DNA of 64,000 bases from Mesorhizobium opportunistum WSM2075 (GCF_000176035.2 NC_015675.1:2732001-2796000); one strand, 5' to 3'; positions 7,748-16,849 are shown, counted from the first letter of the stretch. Numbers and translations are program-made. The notes: generated by a model not told the origin, from the letters alone.

Positions 7748-9196
7748 TTACTTCTTCCTGACCGGCGCCAGAATGTCGAAGGGCAGGTCATTTTTCTGTT
7801 CCGAGGGCGTGCGCGCATAGGTTTCGGTGTCAGCCGTTTCCGGTGCGGCGAACTCGGTCCGTGCGTAGGCGTTGGCTTGCTTTGCCGGCTGGATATCCAT
7901 CGTCTTCAGCAGCTCCCCGGTCGCAGCCAGAAGCCGGTACTGGGCAAAGAGTGACGCATAGGATGCGGTGTCCGCGAGCGTCGCGGTGTTGAATCGCGTA
8001 TTCTGCGCATCAAGCACGTCTAGCAGCGAGCGCTGCCCGACCTTGAACTGTTCGCGATAGGACGCAACCAGCTTTTCGTTGGAGGCGGCTTGCAGCTTCA
8101 GCGTCTTTGCCAGGTCGGCCTGCCGGAAGCGGCGATCCCATGAGGTGCGAACGGCTTCTTCGATCTCGCGCAGAACCTGATGCATGGCGAGCCGCTGTTC
8201 GCTGGTGCGGCGGATCTGCTCCTGTTCATTGGCCTTGTCTATGCCGCCCCGATAGAGGTTCCAGCGCAACACCAGGCGCGCCTGCAGGTCGGATGTGTCG
8301 CCATTGTCGCCGTCGATATCGTATCCCGCCCGGGCCGTGCCCTCGGCGACGATCGAGGGACCGTACTTCGCTCGGGCCGCGTCCACCAGCGAGGCCGCCG
8401 CGGCGATATCGCTGTTGGCCATATGGACGCGCGGGTTGTTTGCTCGTGCCAGGCCCAGCGCATCGTCCAGCGACCTCGGCAGCGCGGCCGAAACGTCGCC
8501 CGGCCTCGACGCATTGGTGAGCGGTTTCCCGACGGTCTTGAAAAACCGTATCTTCGAAGCCTCCAGTTCCTCCGAGGCTTCCTGCATGCGGGCCTTGGCC
8601 GCGAACAGCCGCTCCTCGGCCTGTTGCCGGTCGGCTTCGTTCAGTCCGCCGCCCGCGATGCCTTCCTGGATGTCGTGGAGGATAGCCTGATGGAAGCCCA
8701 GGTTCTTCTTCGCCTCTGAAACGATGGAAGCCTGCAGCATGTATTCGAGGTAGTCCTGGACCACCGAGAGCCCGATAAATTCGGACCGCTCCAGCACGCG
8801 GAACGACGCACCATCGACGCGCGAGGCCTGACGATTGAGCTCGGCGCGTCTTGCGCCGCTGTCATAGACGGTCTGTGAAACCGTCAGATCGGCTTCTGCC
8901 GGGTAGAGGTTGTCATCATCGAGGGAAAGCGCGCGACGCGACGAGTTGTCGAGACGGCGAGCCCCTCCGGATGCTTCCACGTCGACGCTGGGAAGATAGA
9001 GCCCTTTTGCCTGGCGCAATTCGAATTCGATCGCCTCGCGATTTTCTATGGCCTGGCCGATCTCGGGATTGGACTCGACGGCTACCGCCACGGCCTCCTT
9101 GAGCGTGAGGGCATTTGCACCCCCGCAGGACAGCATCGTGGCTGCCATCAAAAGACCAAGGCGCTTGCCCATGGCCGAAATGCCCGTTGTTTTCAT
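7748..9196 (-). CDS. TolC-family outer membrane channel of type I secretion (LapE-like)
   Basis: A 482-residue outer membrane efflux protein forming the exit channel of the adhesin exporter. A signal peptide is visible (MGKRLGLLMAATMLSCGGAN, residues 9-28), followed by LTLKEAVAVAVESNPEIGQA, the usual TolC family opening, and two repeated helical/beta halves. The C-terminal part holds the typical YREQFKVGQRSLLDVLDAQN motif. The annotated ATG at 9196 adds eight residues before Met9 (9172), which would give a tidier signal peptide; neither has a strong ribosome binding site. First gene of the minus-strand secretion unit. Confidence 0.92.
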   Translation of the reverse strand: MKTTGISAMGKRLGLLMAATMLSCGGANALTLKEAVAVAVESNPEIGQAIENREAIEFELRQAKGLYLPSVDVEASGGARRLDNSSRRALSLDDDNLYPAEADLTVSQTVYDSGARRAELNRQASRVDGASFRVLERSEFIGLSVVQDYLEYMLQASIVSEAKKNLGFHQAILHDIQEGIAGGGLNEADRQQAEERLFAAKARMQEASEELEASKIRFFKTVGKPLTNASRPGDVSAALPRSLDDALGLARANNPRVHMANSDIAAAASLVDAARAKYGPSIVAEGTARAGYDIDGDNGDTSDLQARLVLRWNLYRGGIDKANEQEQIRRTSEQRLAMHQVLREIEEAVRTSWDRRFRQADLAKTLKLQAASNEKLVASYREQFKVGQRSLLDVLDAQNTRFNTATLADTASYASLFAQYRLLAATGELLKTMDIQPAKQANAYARTEFAAPETADTETYARTPSEQKNDLPFDILAPVRKK

Positions 9197-9529
9197 TTAG
9201 CCCGCCCCAACTTTCCCCAACGCCCTTTTTCGGGCGCCACAACCAAGCCTGGGCCCAAGCCAGGCCGGCCGTCGGTGGATCATCTACCAGATTCACGAAA
9301 TATGTGAGTAATTATTAATTTAGGAAATGCTAAAAGGCTTTTTCCAGCCAGAAGACCCGCGTGATGTAGCAAAAATGGCACATAAACCGACATGTACGGT
9401 TGGTTGTGGAGACGTGCCGGCCTCTGTCGATGGCGTGGGCCGATAGATATCTTCGCAATGAGTAATCCCGGCCGTTAAGGCTTGCGCAAGTTCTGCCATC
9501 TATCATCGATTGCTAATGTGGAGGGCGAC
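9197..9529. other. Intergenic region between divergent TolC-like gene and membrane protein gene
   Basis: These 333 bp separate two divergent genes, so promoters for the secretion unit (minus) and the small membrane protein (plus) should lie here. The stretch 9296-9340 is AT-rich. An imperfect palindrome around CCGACATGTACGG (about 9388-9400) is visible but does not match a known operator well. GGAGGG at 9519-9525 is the ribosome binding site of the plus gene. No small gene, RNA or terminator was recognised. Confidence 0.5.
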
Positions 9530-10066
9530 ATGAAACGCAAGCCGATTCTGCTCTTTCTCTTTCCCGCTCTTGTCCTTGCTATCCTGGCGGGAGCGCGTAT
9601 CGCGACATTCTTGCTGGGCGCCTATCCGGCGAGCCCCACAATGTGGTGGATCTGGCTTGAACTGCGGCCGTTGTCGACGATGTTCTGGCAACAGGTCGAC
9701 TTCTATCTGGACAGCTCGATGATCCTCGATTTCACGATCCTGGCCGCCGCCTTGATCGTTAGCTGGCTTGCCTGCCACGCCCGTAAGCGGGCTCCATTCT
9801 TTCTGGCCAACCATCTGGCGCTGCTTTTCGTGGGACTGATGATAGCCGCCAGCAGCCAATCTCAGACGGCGAGCACCATTGCCGCCTTTACGGCGCCCAG
9901 CGGCCTCCAATTTTCGCTGATGGTCGATTTCTCCTGGCAGAACAGCCTGGTCCTGCTTCTGGGCACGGCCGCGTGTGTTTACTGTCACGTTGCCTTCCTC
10001 ACCGAAGCGAGGCAACGCGCGGAGCTGCGGGCAATGCAGCTCGTCACCCTGCAGCGGGATCTCTAG
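9530..10066 (+). CDS. Hypothetical membrane protein, four membrane segments
   Basis: A 178-residue protein with no family I recognise. Four hydrophobic segments are clear: PILLFLFPALVLAILAGARI near the start, then MILDFTILAAALIVSWLAC, FFLANHLALLFVGLMIAAS and NSLVLLLGTAACVYCHVAFL, ending in a charged C-terminal helix rich in Arg and Glu. The ATG at 9530 is preferred to one at 9482 because GGAGGG lies just before it. It stands alone between the adhesin exporter and the pilus locus and converges on the coiled-coil membrane protein 24 bp downstream. Inner-membrane location is likely; function unknown. Confidence 0.7.
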   Translation: MKRKPILLFLFPALVLAILAGARIATFLLGAYPASPTMWWIWLELRPLSTMFWQQVDFYLDSSMILDFTILAAALIVSWLACHARKRAPFFLANHLALLFVGLMIAASSQSQTASTIAAFTAPSGLQFSLMVDFSWQNSLVLLLGTAACVYCHVAFLTEARQRAELRAMQLVTLQRDL

Positions 10067-10090
10067 AAGACGCCGTCAACGCCGGCGGCT

Positions 10091-10672
10091 TCAATTGATC
10101 TTGCGGTAATAGACCTTGCCGTCCGGCTGCTCTATGCGCTGGTAGTTGGAGTTTGGGGGAGGCGGCGCCGAAGCGATCCTCCTTTTGGGCTGTCGCGGCG
10201 CTTCGATGACGCTGGCCTCGCTGGCGGTTTCGCTATCGAGCGCCTCGGGCGCTTCCGCCACCGCGCTGGTGGTAACCTCGGATTGTTCCGCCATATTCGG
10301 CGTACTGTTGCCGGCGACGGCGGGCGGGGTCTGCTCCAGCCTGGCAAGGCTGCCATTGATTTGGTTGAAGTTGCCCTGCAACTGGCTGTCCAGTTTTTCG
10401 AACCGGCTCTGGAAGCCGTTGTTGACCGTATCGAGCCGCGCCGCGATCCGTTGCTCGAATGCTCCGAGCTGCTCCAGCCGCGCCTCGACGGAGCGCAGGT
10501 CGTTGATGCCCCGATAGAGATAGATGGCAGCCGCCATGTTGATCAGGGTGATGAGCAAGGCGCCGGCGGCGACGACGCCGATCGCTTTTGCGTTGCCGGG
10601 TCTGTCGACGGCGACCTGTTCGCGTTTGCCAACATCGATCGCCGGCATGCCCGGCTCGCTGATCGTCGTCAT
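10091..10672 (-). CDS. Membrane-anchored coiled-coil protein, last gene of pilus minus arm
   Basis: A 193-residue protein without a recognised family. A basic N-terminus precedes one membrane segment at about residues 29-52 (AIGVVAAGALLITLINMAAA). A coiled-coil stretch at about 55-112 follows (SVEARLEQLGAFEQRIAARL), then a low-complexity Ala/Glu/Pro region and a basic, proline-rich end (RIASAPPPPNSNY). Its ATG overlaps the stop of the L,D-transpeptidase gene by four bases (ATGA), so the two are translationally coupled. This suggests a shared role, perhaps positioning the transpeptidase or pilus machinery in the envelope, but that is inference. Confidence 0.72.
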   Translation of the reverse strand: MTTISEPGMPAIDVGKREQVAVDRPGNAKAIGVVAAGALLITLINMAAAIYLYRGINDLRSVEARLEQLGAFEQRIAARLDTVNNGFQSRFEKLDSQLQGNFNQINGSLARLEQTPPAVAGNSTPNMAEQSEVTTSAVAEAPEALDSETASEASVIEAPRQPKRRIASAPPPPNSNYQRIEQPDGKVYYRKIN

Positions 10673-11247
10673 TGAACCACCACCTTGGCGCCGATCGGGA
10701 CGCGCTTGAAAAGGTCGATCACATCGGTGTTGGTGAGGCGGAAGCAGCCCGATGTTCCGTCGAAGCCGACCCCTGACGGGTCATTAGTGCCGTGGATTCG
10801 GTAGAGCGTGTCATGCCCGTCCCGAGACAGATAGAGCGCCCTGGCGCCAAGCGGATTGTAGGGACCGGCCGGCACCATTTCCGGCAGCTCCGGTTGGCGG
10901 GCACGCATTTCCTTTGGCGGGCGCCATTGCGGCCATTCCGTCTTGGCTCCGACCTTGACGACCCCGGTCCAGCCGAAACCATCGCGCCCGACGCTGATCT
11001 TATAGCGAAGCGCCTGGCCCTGGCGCGTCACCAGGTAGAGCGCCTTCTCGTCCTTGCGGATGATGATCGTTCCGGGCTGTTCGGCGGTTTCGAAGGCGAC
11101 TGTCTTGCGCAGGCTTGGACCCATGGCCGGCAGCGGCGGAGCGCCCGCGGACCCGGCATGGGCGCCGCCCGGCATCACAAGCGCCAGGCCCGCGATGCAG
11201 GCGGCGGCCAGCCCCGAGGCGATCCGATGCCTATCGGGCAGCGTCAT
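10669..11247 (-). CDS. L,D-transpeptidase (YkuD family) within pilus locus
   Basis: A 192-residue secreted enzyme that cross-links or modifies peptidoglycan through L,D-bonds. The signal peptide covers residues 1-31 (SGLAAACIAGLALVMPGGAH). The YkuD domain shows RIHGTNDP and the catalytic signature SGCFRLTN with Cys168; the usual Val/Ile after Gly-Cys is Phe here. The start overlaps the cpaE end by 17 bases, so it belongs to the tad transcript. Family members are common in rhizobia; this one's place in the tad operon suggests local wall remodelling for pilus passage, an inference. Catalytic residues look intact. Confidence 0.92.
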   Translation of the reverse strand: MTLPDRHRIASGLAAACIAGLALVMPGGAHAGSAGAPPLPAMGPSLRKTVAFETAEQPGTIIIRKDEKALYLVTRQGQALRYKISVGRDGFGWTGVVKVGAKTEWPQWRPPKEMRARQPELPEMVPAGPYNPLGARALYLSRDGHDTLYRIHGTNDPSGVGFDGTSGCFRLTNTDVIDLFKRVPIGAKVVVQ

Positions 11248-12394
11248 CGAGCCGCTCTTTGAACATCGTCTTCAGATCCTTGTTGAAGCGCGCCCGCCCG
11301 TCCACTTCCGAAGGCAGGATCGCCCGGTTCAGGGCATCGGCGAGAAGCGCGTTGTCCAGCGCCAGCGACTTGATGTGCGGCGCCTTGAATATCTTCTCCA
11401 GCTCGCTGCGCGAGAAGTGGTTCCCGAACCATTTGCGCTTGTGCTTGTTGGCGACGAGCGTGATGTTGACCGCGTTGCCGCGCAGTTCGCGGATCTTGCT
11501 GTAGAGCCGCTTGCCTTGCCGCAGCGACGCGACGTTAAGCTCGAACACGATGAAGATCTCGTCGCTCGTCGAAAGCACGGAATTGTGCCAGGGCGTATCG
11601 AGATTGGGCAGGTCGATGACGATGTCGTCGAAGCGGTAGGCGACCAGGTCCAGAAGCCGGAACACGAAATCGCTGCCACGCGGCTCGAAGGGCAGTTGCG
11701 GCCGCTCGAACGCATAGAGGGTGAGGCCGGACGGGCGCGAAAGCTTGATGACGTCCATCAGCTCGACGTCGAGCCGTTCGGGCTGGCCGATGATGCCCGT
11801 CAGGTCGAACTGGTTGAACTGGTTGATATAGGCGCCGCAATTGGCGCTCTGGAAATCAAGATCGACCAGGCAGGTCGAAGCCGCGCGCTCGGCCGATTTG
11901 GAGGCCAGGAATTCGGCCGCCGACAGCGCGAGCGTCGTGGCGCCGGCGCCGCCGCTGGCGCTGATGAAGGTGATGATGCGGCTTTTCGTTCCCTGGTTGC
12001 CGGTGTCGTGGAAGGTCACCGCGTTGAGCAGTTCCTTGCCGTCGAGCGGCTTGTGCAGCCAGTCCGAGGCGTTCATGCGCACCAGCACGCGCGTCTGCTC
12101 CGAGGTCAGCTCGTCGGAGACCGCGATCAGCGGCACGGACGCCCACAGCCCGCGCGCCTCGACGATGCCGGGCCTGCCGAGCAGCCCGCCGCTGCCGAGA
12201 TCGAGGATGACGATGCCCGGACGCGCATCGGCGGGCGGACCCTTGAGAAAATCGTCCGTCTCGGAAACCCTGACGTCATAGATCGCCAGCGCATCGAGCC
12301 GCGTCGCCACCTCGCGCTTGAAATTCGCATCCGACGAAAACAGCGCCACCTGCTTTCGCTTGGTCGGCGTAACCTTGGTGTTGATGGCATTCAT
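11231..12394 (-). CDS. cpaE: Tad pilus localisation ATPase CpaE/TadZ
   Basis: A 387-residue MinD/ParA-type protein that places the Tad secretion apparatus in the cell. Residues 14-125 form a receiver-like domain (GIVILDLGSGG). The P-loop domain starts near 140. The deviant Walker A is SGGAGATT (about residues 147-154), in which both lysines of the MinD consensus are absent, as in a number of CpaE proteins, so ATP use is uncertain. The ATG at 12394 overlaps the upstream TadF-like stop as ATGA. A longer in-frame start upstream would overlap that gene deeply and is rejected. Confidence 0.93.
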   Translation of the reverse strand: MNAINTKVTPTKRKQVALFSSDANFKREVATRLDALAIYDVRVSETDDFLKGPPADARPGIVILDLGSGGLLGRPGIVEARGLWASVPLIAVSDELTSEQTRVLVRMNASDWLHKPLDGKELLNAVTFHDTGNQGTKSRIITFISASGGAGATTLALSAAEFLASKSAERAASTCLVDLDFQSANCGAYINQFNQFDLTGIIGQPERLDVELMDVIKLSRPSGLTLYAFERPQLPFEPRGSDFVFRLLDLVAYRFDDIVIDLPNLDTPWHNSVLSTSDEIFIVFELNVASLRQGKRLYSKIRELRGNAVNITLVANKHKRKWFGNHFSRSELEKIFKAPHIKSLALDNALLADALNRAILPSEVDGRARFNKDLKTMFKERLDDAAR

Positions 12395-13029
12395 GATCCG
12401 GCGCTCTTCATGTCTTCGCCCGTGACCGTGCTCAGCATGGAGGGCATAGTGATGTCGTTGAAACCCATCAGTCCCTTCAGGAAGAAGAACTGGAAGGTTA
12501 CGTTTTGCAGGCTGACGGCGATCGTCGGCACGGGTCCGCCCAAGCGGGTCTGGTAGCCCAAACCGCTGGCCATATAGGTGATGACGATCTTGTCGCGGTG
12601 TAGTCCCGGGAAGAAGTGGCACATGCCCGGTCGCTGGTTTGCCGCCAGCGTGGGACACGTATCATCGTTGGTATACGTCGTGTCGCCTCTGAAGATGGTA
12701 CTGAAACCGGCCGCGTTGAATTTGCTGGTGTCACCGTTACAGGCCCCGGTGTTGCCGGTGTAGTAGCAGACAAAGGGCGCGTAATCGGTGGTTTTGACCG
12801 GCGCGCCCGGTGTCGTGGTTGGCGCCGCGGTCGCGAGCGCTGTCGAAACCGGATCGGAGATCGAGGCCAGCCGCGCCCCGACCTGGACCGCCTTGGTGGC
12901 CGCGTTCCATTGATAGAAGGCGTAGCCGAAATCCACGAAGCCGAAAACAAGCGAAAACAGCAGAACCGACACGAGGGTCATTTCCACCATCGCCGCACCG
13001 TCTTCCGATTTTGCAAAACGCTGGATCAT
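12391..13029 (-). CDS. TadE/TadF-like pilus assembly protein (pseudopilin)
   Basis: A 212-residue protein of the TadE-like family. The N-terminus KSEDGAAMVEMTLVSVLLFS is a prepilin-like cleavage and membrane segment (G then AAMVEM with Glu at +5), followed by a long extracytoplasmic part. In Tad systems two or three such minor pseudopilins support Flp pilus assembly. The ATG at 13029 lies 2 bases after the upstream gene's stop and fits the family start; a longer frame to 13149 overlaps the upstream gene and is rejected. Three consecutive genes here share this prepilin-like start. Confidence 0.88.
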   Translation of the reverse strand: MIQRFAKSEDGAAMVEMTLVSVLLFSLVFGFVDFGYAFYQWNAATKAVQVGARLASISDPVSTALATAAPTTTPGAPVKTTDYAPFVCYYTGNTGACNGDTSKFNAAGFSTIFRGDTTYTNDDTCPTLAANQRPGMCHFFPGLHRDKIVITYMASGLGYQTRLGGPVPTIAVSLQNVTFQFFFLKGLMGFNDITMPSMLSTVTGEDMKSAGS

Positions 13030-13031
13030 GG

Positions 13032-13577
13032 TCAGAACCGGATCAACCGCTCCTCGTGGACGCCATGAAGCGTGATCGGTCCGATGCCGATGAACGACAG
13101 CATTCCAACACCGGTGTACGGGTAGGAGCCGACCGCGCGGACGACGCACACTTGTGCCGTGGTTGACCGATATAAGGTAACGCCGGCCGACACGGCGTCC
13201 TGGCAGGAATTGGCCATGGTTACCGTCGCAAACGATGTCGCTCCCGATGTTTGCCAGCCGCTGACGCGCGGGACGTCAGCCTGCGTCACTATGGGCTTGC
13301 CGAACACCGCGATATTCGCGGCGTAGCCGGTACAGTCGATCCCCGCCAGCCCGGCGTCGGTATACAACTGACTGTTACAGCGCGCAGCATAACGAGCGCC
13401 ATCCGTAAGCCCGGCCTCCATCAACAGCTTGTCATGGATCAGGTTGCCGAATTCGAACACGCCGGCCGACAAGATCAACATCAGCGGCGTGATCAGCGTC
13501 ATTTCGACAAGCACCGAGCCGCGGTGGTCGCGTCGAAATCGATCGAGGTGACGGAACAATGTTCTGATCATCGCCAT
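13032..13577 (-). CDS. TadE-like pilus assembly protein (pseudopilin)
   Basis: A 181-residue TadE-family protein. The segment DHRGSVLVEMTLITPLMLIL carries the prepilin-like site (Gly before S-V-L-V-E-M) and membrane helix at about residues 18-45, followed by a Cys-containing periplasmic domain of about 135 residues. The ATG at 13577 overlaps the upstream stop by one base (TGATG); a GTG three bases earlier is equally possible. It probably acts as a minor pseudopilin processed by the prepilin peptidase encoded at 23800-24324. Confidence 0.87.
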   Translation of the reverse strand: MAMIRTLFRHLDRFRRDHRGSVLVEMTLITPLMLILSAGVFEFGNLIHDKLLMEAGLTDGARYAARCNSQLYTDAGLAGIDCTGYAANIAVFGKPIVTQADVPRVSGWQTSGATSFATVTMANSCQDAVSAGVTLYRSTTAQVCVVRAVGSYPYTGVGMLSFIGIGPITLHGVHEERLIRF

Positions 13578-15064
13578 CACCGATAGAGCTGCGCTTCATC
13601 ACGCAGGAAGTTGTCGAGCGTGCCGCGCCCGCCTTTGCCGGTGATGTCGACCAGCTCGACATAGATGTCCTTGCTGTCCTTGATCGGCTCGGTGATGAAG
13701 AAGCTGCCGAAAGCACGCACCGGAATATTGTCGGCGCGACCGTTGAACCCTCCGATCGCATTGCAGTCGATGATGGCGCCATAGAGGATGCGCCGGTCCA
13801 CCGTTGTGACCGGCGTCTGGCTGCAGGACGGCGTGCCTGTTTCACCGCCGACCGAAGCATCACTAACGATACTGTCATTGGTGAGAGGATTTCCGTCTGG
13901 GTCAAGCTCGTAACGATACATTTCGTAGCGGGTGGCGCCTACAAGCGACGCAGGCAAGGCACCGCGTGTCGGATGATTGACGGTCCAATAGCGGCTTGAA
14001 TTCCAATCGCCCGTCCCCATGCGACCGCCCATAAGCGTGCAAGTTCCGGTGATCTGGCAGGAGTCCCGTTCAAGCCCTACACCCTTTGTAGGGTCGGTCT
14101 CGAAGTCGGTCTTTGCGTTGTTGCAACTGATGCTTTTGAGCCCCATGCGGACGTTGGCGGCCGGGCCATTGGCCGTTCCGATATAGTTCTTGCTGATGCC
14201 GAAGCGGGCATTCAGGCCGTCTTGCACTGGTCCGGTGCTCTGTCCAGGATCCGTGTCGACGCCATCCTGAGCATAGCAACCGACTGGTTTCACACGGGCC
14301 AGGGATGCTTCCAGGGCAGGTGATCCATTGCCGTCAGGGGACGAAAGAAAGGCGAAGTTGCCTGGCTGGTAGGAACCATTGTCGCGCAGAAGGATCTGGC
14401 GACGTCGATATGCCTGTGAATTTGCCGCCTGTTCCAGAGTCACTCCGCCGGTGAGGCTCGTATCCTCGTAAGGGTTGCACATGAAGACCGGGGTGTAATC
14501 GCAGACGCTCGACTTGAACCCGGCGACTGCGACAGCGCCGATGTTGAAGCTGTTGTTGGCAGAATTTCCTGTCAGGTACGAAGCCGGGAAAATGGCGCTG
14601 AAGCCGAGGGGGGCAACCGTCACTTGAATGAAACGCGTTTCCGGTTCGCCTGCTATCGGGTCGGTATTGGCGTAATTAGTTGTCGTGATGGGCAGATTGT
14701 CATTTGGAATAGTCTTCAGGAAACACCATGAAATGTTGCCGGCACTGTTGCATCGCACTGTGCCGCCCGGTTGATCCGAGGCAAGAAAGAACCGGCCGGA
14801 CGTCGAGAAATTGCTCTCATTTTTGACCAGCTTCGCCATGGCGCGCTCGGCTCGCGCCCAGGCGCCAGTGGTACCATCCAGCTCGGCAGCGCCAGCCAAG
14901 GCAAATGCATCCGCCCCCTTCTGCAAATCGTTGTGGAGGTTGTTGACCCGGCTCATGTCGATCGCCAGCAGCGAAAAGCCGATGAGCGCCGGCAGCGTGA
15001 CGCTGACGAGGATCAGCGCTATTCCCCTCTGGTCGTGCCAGAACGCGCGAACGGTCCGTAACAT
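13577..15064 (-). CDS. TadG-like pilus assembly protein
   Basis: A 495-residue protein with the TadG-type N-terminus: WHDQRGIALILVSVTLPALI is a membrane segment with Gly before the hydrophobic run, followed by LLAIDMSRVNNLHNDLQKGA and ALAGAAELDG, typical of the putative Flp pilus-assembly TadE/G-like family. The rest is a large extracytoplasmic region rich in Asn, Thr, Gly and paired cysteines. No von Willebrand A metal motif (DxSxS) was found, so it is the short TadG type. The gene is co-directional with tadE/tadF and starts 71 bp downstream of the small lipoprotein gene. Confidence 0.85.
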   Translation of the reverse strand: MLRTVRAFWHDQRGIALILVSVTLPALIGFSLLAIDMSRVNNLHNDLQKGADAFALAGAAELDGTTGAWARAERAMAKLVKNESNFSTSGRFFLASDQPGGTVRCNSAGNISWCFLKTIPNDNLPITTTNYANTDPIAGEPETRFIQVTVAPLGFSAIFPASYLTGNSANNSFNIGAVAVAGFKSSVCDYTPVFMCNPYEDTSLTGGVTLEQAANSQAYRRRQILLRDNGSYQPGNFAFLSSPDGNGSPALEASLARVKPVGCYAQDGVDTDPGQSTGPVQDGLNARFGISKNYIGTANGPAANVRMGLKSISCNNAKTDFETDPTKGVGLERDSCQITGTCTLMGGRMGTGDWNSSRYWTVNHPTRGALPASLVGATRYEMYRYELDPDGNPLTNDSIVSDASVGGETGTPSCSQTPVTTVDRRILYGAIIDCNAIGGFNGRADNIPVRAFGSFFITEPIKDSKDIYVELVDITGKGGRGTLDNFLRDEAQLYR

Positions 15065-15135
15065 GACGTTACTCTCTGCTTTCTTGCGTCAGGGCCCCTC
15101 GCTTGCCCAGCGCCCTCCGCATCCCTCTGTTCAGC

Positions 15136-15426
15136 TCACGGCGTCACGCCCGAGCCGCCGACATTGACCGTGATCGCCGGCGGTGGTGGCGGTGGCGGCG
15201 GAAATTTGTAGCTATGCGCGACAAGCGCGGCACGCGTGCCGTCGCCCTCGATATGTGTGTTCCTGGAGTTTGGATTGAGCGGGTCGACGGTCTGCAGCAT
15301 CGAATTGAACTTCTGCGTGTCGCCGGCCGCCAGGGTCACCGAATCGTAGTGGTTCAGATAGTCGGCGGCGCAGCCTGTCAGCGCGCCGGCGCACAATATG
15401 AGGATCAAGGCGCTATTTCTTGACAT
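15136..15426 (-). CDS. Small proline-rich lipoprotein in the cpaD position
   Basis: A 96-residue lipoprotein: signal peptide MSRNSALILILCAGALTGCA with a lipobox (LTGC), then a short domain (HYDSVTLAAGDTQKFNSMLQ), and a run of eight prolines near the C-terminus. The ATG at 15426 lies within the last 14 bases of cpaC, so the genes are coupled. In most cpa loci this position holds cpaD, a lipoprotein of about 200 residues that helps the CpaC secretin. This protein is much shorter, but its opening is reminiscent of CpaD N-termini, so it may be a reduced CpaD acting as secretin pilotin. That is inference. Confidence 0.78.
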   Translation of the reverse strand: MSRNSALILILCAGALTGCAADYLNHYDSVTLAAGDTQKFNSMLQTVDPLNPNSRNTHIEGDGTRAALVAHSYKFPPPPPPPPAITVNVGGSGVTP

Positions 15427-16849
15427 AGAGCATCTTGTCCTTCGATTTGAAGTCGAGCATGTGGCCATAGGGGCCGGTGACGCCGTCGCCCGTTTCATAT
15501 TTGCGGATCATGTCCTTGTTCACCTCGAGCTGACCGAGCACGAAGAACTCGGGATCGTTGGCCGGTCTGGTCTTGTCGAACGGCGTCGCCAACTGTTCGC
15601 CGGGCTTCACCGGCCGCACAATGTGCGGCGTGACGATGACCACCAGCTCGGTTTCTTCCTTCTGGTTGCTCGAATTGCGGAACAGCGTGCCGATCACCGG
15701 CACCTGGCCGAGCCACGGCACCTGGTTCTGGAGCTTGGTGGTCTTGCTGGACAGCAGGCCGCCGACCGCGAAGCTCTGGCCATCGCGCAGTTCGACGACC
15801 GTATCCAATTTGCGGTTGGTGAAGATCGGGTCGCCGGCGCTGGTGAAGCCGGTCAGGTCGCTCACCTCTGGCGCCAAACTGATATGGATCTTGTCGTCGG
15901 CGAGCACGATCGGCGTGAACTGAAGATTGACGCCGAATTGCTTGTACTCGATCTGGATCAAGCCATCCTTGGTGACACTGCGGATCGGCACCTGGCCGCC
16001 TGCGTTGAAGCTGGCCGGCTCGCCGGAAAGCGTGGTGAGATTGGGGTTCGCCAACGTGCGCACCACGCCCTTGGCCTCGAGCGCCTCGATAATCAGATCG
16101 ACTTTGATGTTGCTGTCGATAATCTGGGTGATTAGTGACGCGAAAGGATTGGTTTTCGACAGCAGACCCGTCACCAGGGTTCCTGGATCCGCTCCGGGTG
16201 GAGTAGTAGCTGCGATGCCGGTTCCAAAAATGGTTGCACTGCTGCCTCTACTACGGAACGACACGCCGAGGTCGCGACCGGCGTTGCGCTTGGCTTCCAG
16301 AACGCGCACTTCCAGATTGACCTGCTGGCTGTCATCCACGGTGACCGAATTGATGATGGCGTCGGGACCATATTGCTGCGCCACCTGCATGATGGCCTCC
16401 AGCGTGGCGCCGTCCTTGACATGGCCGCCAAGCCTGACCTTGCCGTTGATCGAACCGATTTCGATGCGCGACCGTGGCGATACCTGGCGGATGGCCTGGG
16501 CCATGTCACTGACGTCGACGCCGACCTCGATCTGAATGACGCCGAGCGAGCGCTTGTCGGTGGAGAACAGATTGACCGTGGTGGTGCCGGCGCCCTTGCC
16601 GATCACATAGAGCGTCCGGTCGGTCATCGGCTGCGCATCGGCGATCTTCTCGTCGCCGACGACGATGTCACCCAGATTGGCATTCACCTGGATCGTCACC
16701 GATTGCGACATCGGCAGGAACACACGATGGACGCTAGGGTTCGACACGTCGATAAATCTGTCAGCCGCATCGGCCGCGAGGCTCGTCAGCAACAACGCGC
16801 CCAGACAGGACAACGCCGCCGCCCCCATCCTCAACCAAGACCCCTGCAT
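15413..16849 (-). CDS. cpaC: Outer membrane secretin CpaC/RcpA of Tad pilus
   Basis: A 478-residue secretin forming the outer membrane pore for the Flp pilus. A signal peptide covers about residues 1-28 (GAAALSCLGALLLTSLAADA). An N-terminal pilus-secretin domain (SVTIQVNANLGDIVVGDEKI) and a BON-like part precede the secretin domain with VPIRSVTKDGLIQIEYKQFG and VPWLGQVPVIGTLFR. The start at 16849 is preferred because GTGGGGAGA lies just upstream and a signal peptide follows at once. In-frame starts at 16891 and 16927 would add a non-hydrophobic lead and the latter overlaps cpaB. Order flp-cpaB-cpaC is standard. Confidence 0.93.
   Translation of the reverse strand: MQGSWLRMGAAALSCLGALLLTSLAADAADRFIDVSNPSVHRVFLPMSQSVTIQVNANLGDIVVGDEKIADAQPMTDRTLYVIGKGAGTTTVNLFSTDKRSLGVIQIEVGVDVSDMAQAIRQVSPRSRIEIGSINGKVRLGGHVKDGATLEAIMQVAQQYGPDAIINSVTVDDSQQVNLEVRVLEAKRNAGRDLGVSFRSRGSSATIFGTGIAATTPPGADPGTLVTGLLSKTNPFASLITQIIDSNIKVDLIIEALEAKGVVRTLANPNLTTLSGEPASFNAGGQVPIRSVTKDGLIQIEYKQFGVNLQFTPIVLADDKIHISLAPEVSDLTGFTSAGDPIFTNRKLDTVVELRDGQSFAVGGLLSSKTTKLQNQVPWLGQVPVIGTLFRNSSNQKEETELVVIVTPHIVRPVKPGEQLATPFDKTRPANDPEFFVLGQLEVNKDMIRKYETGDGVTGPYGHMLDFKSKDKMLYVKK

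Noticed and set aside
9385..9403. Lux-box-like palindrome around CCGACATGTACGG
   Set aside because: The two halves are out of register by one base and no luxR or luxI gene is near.
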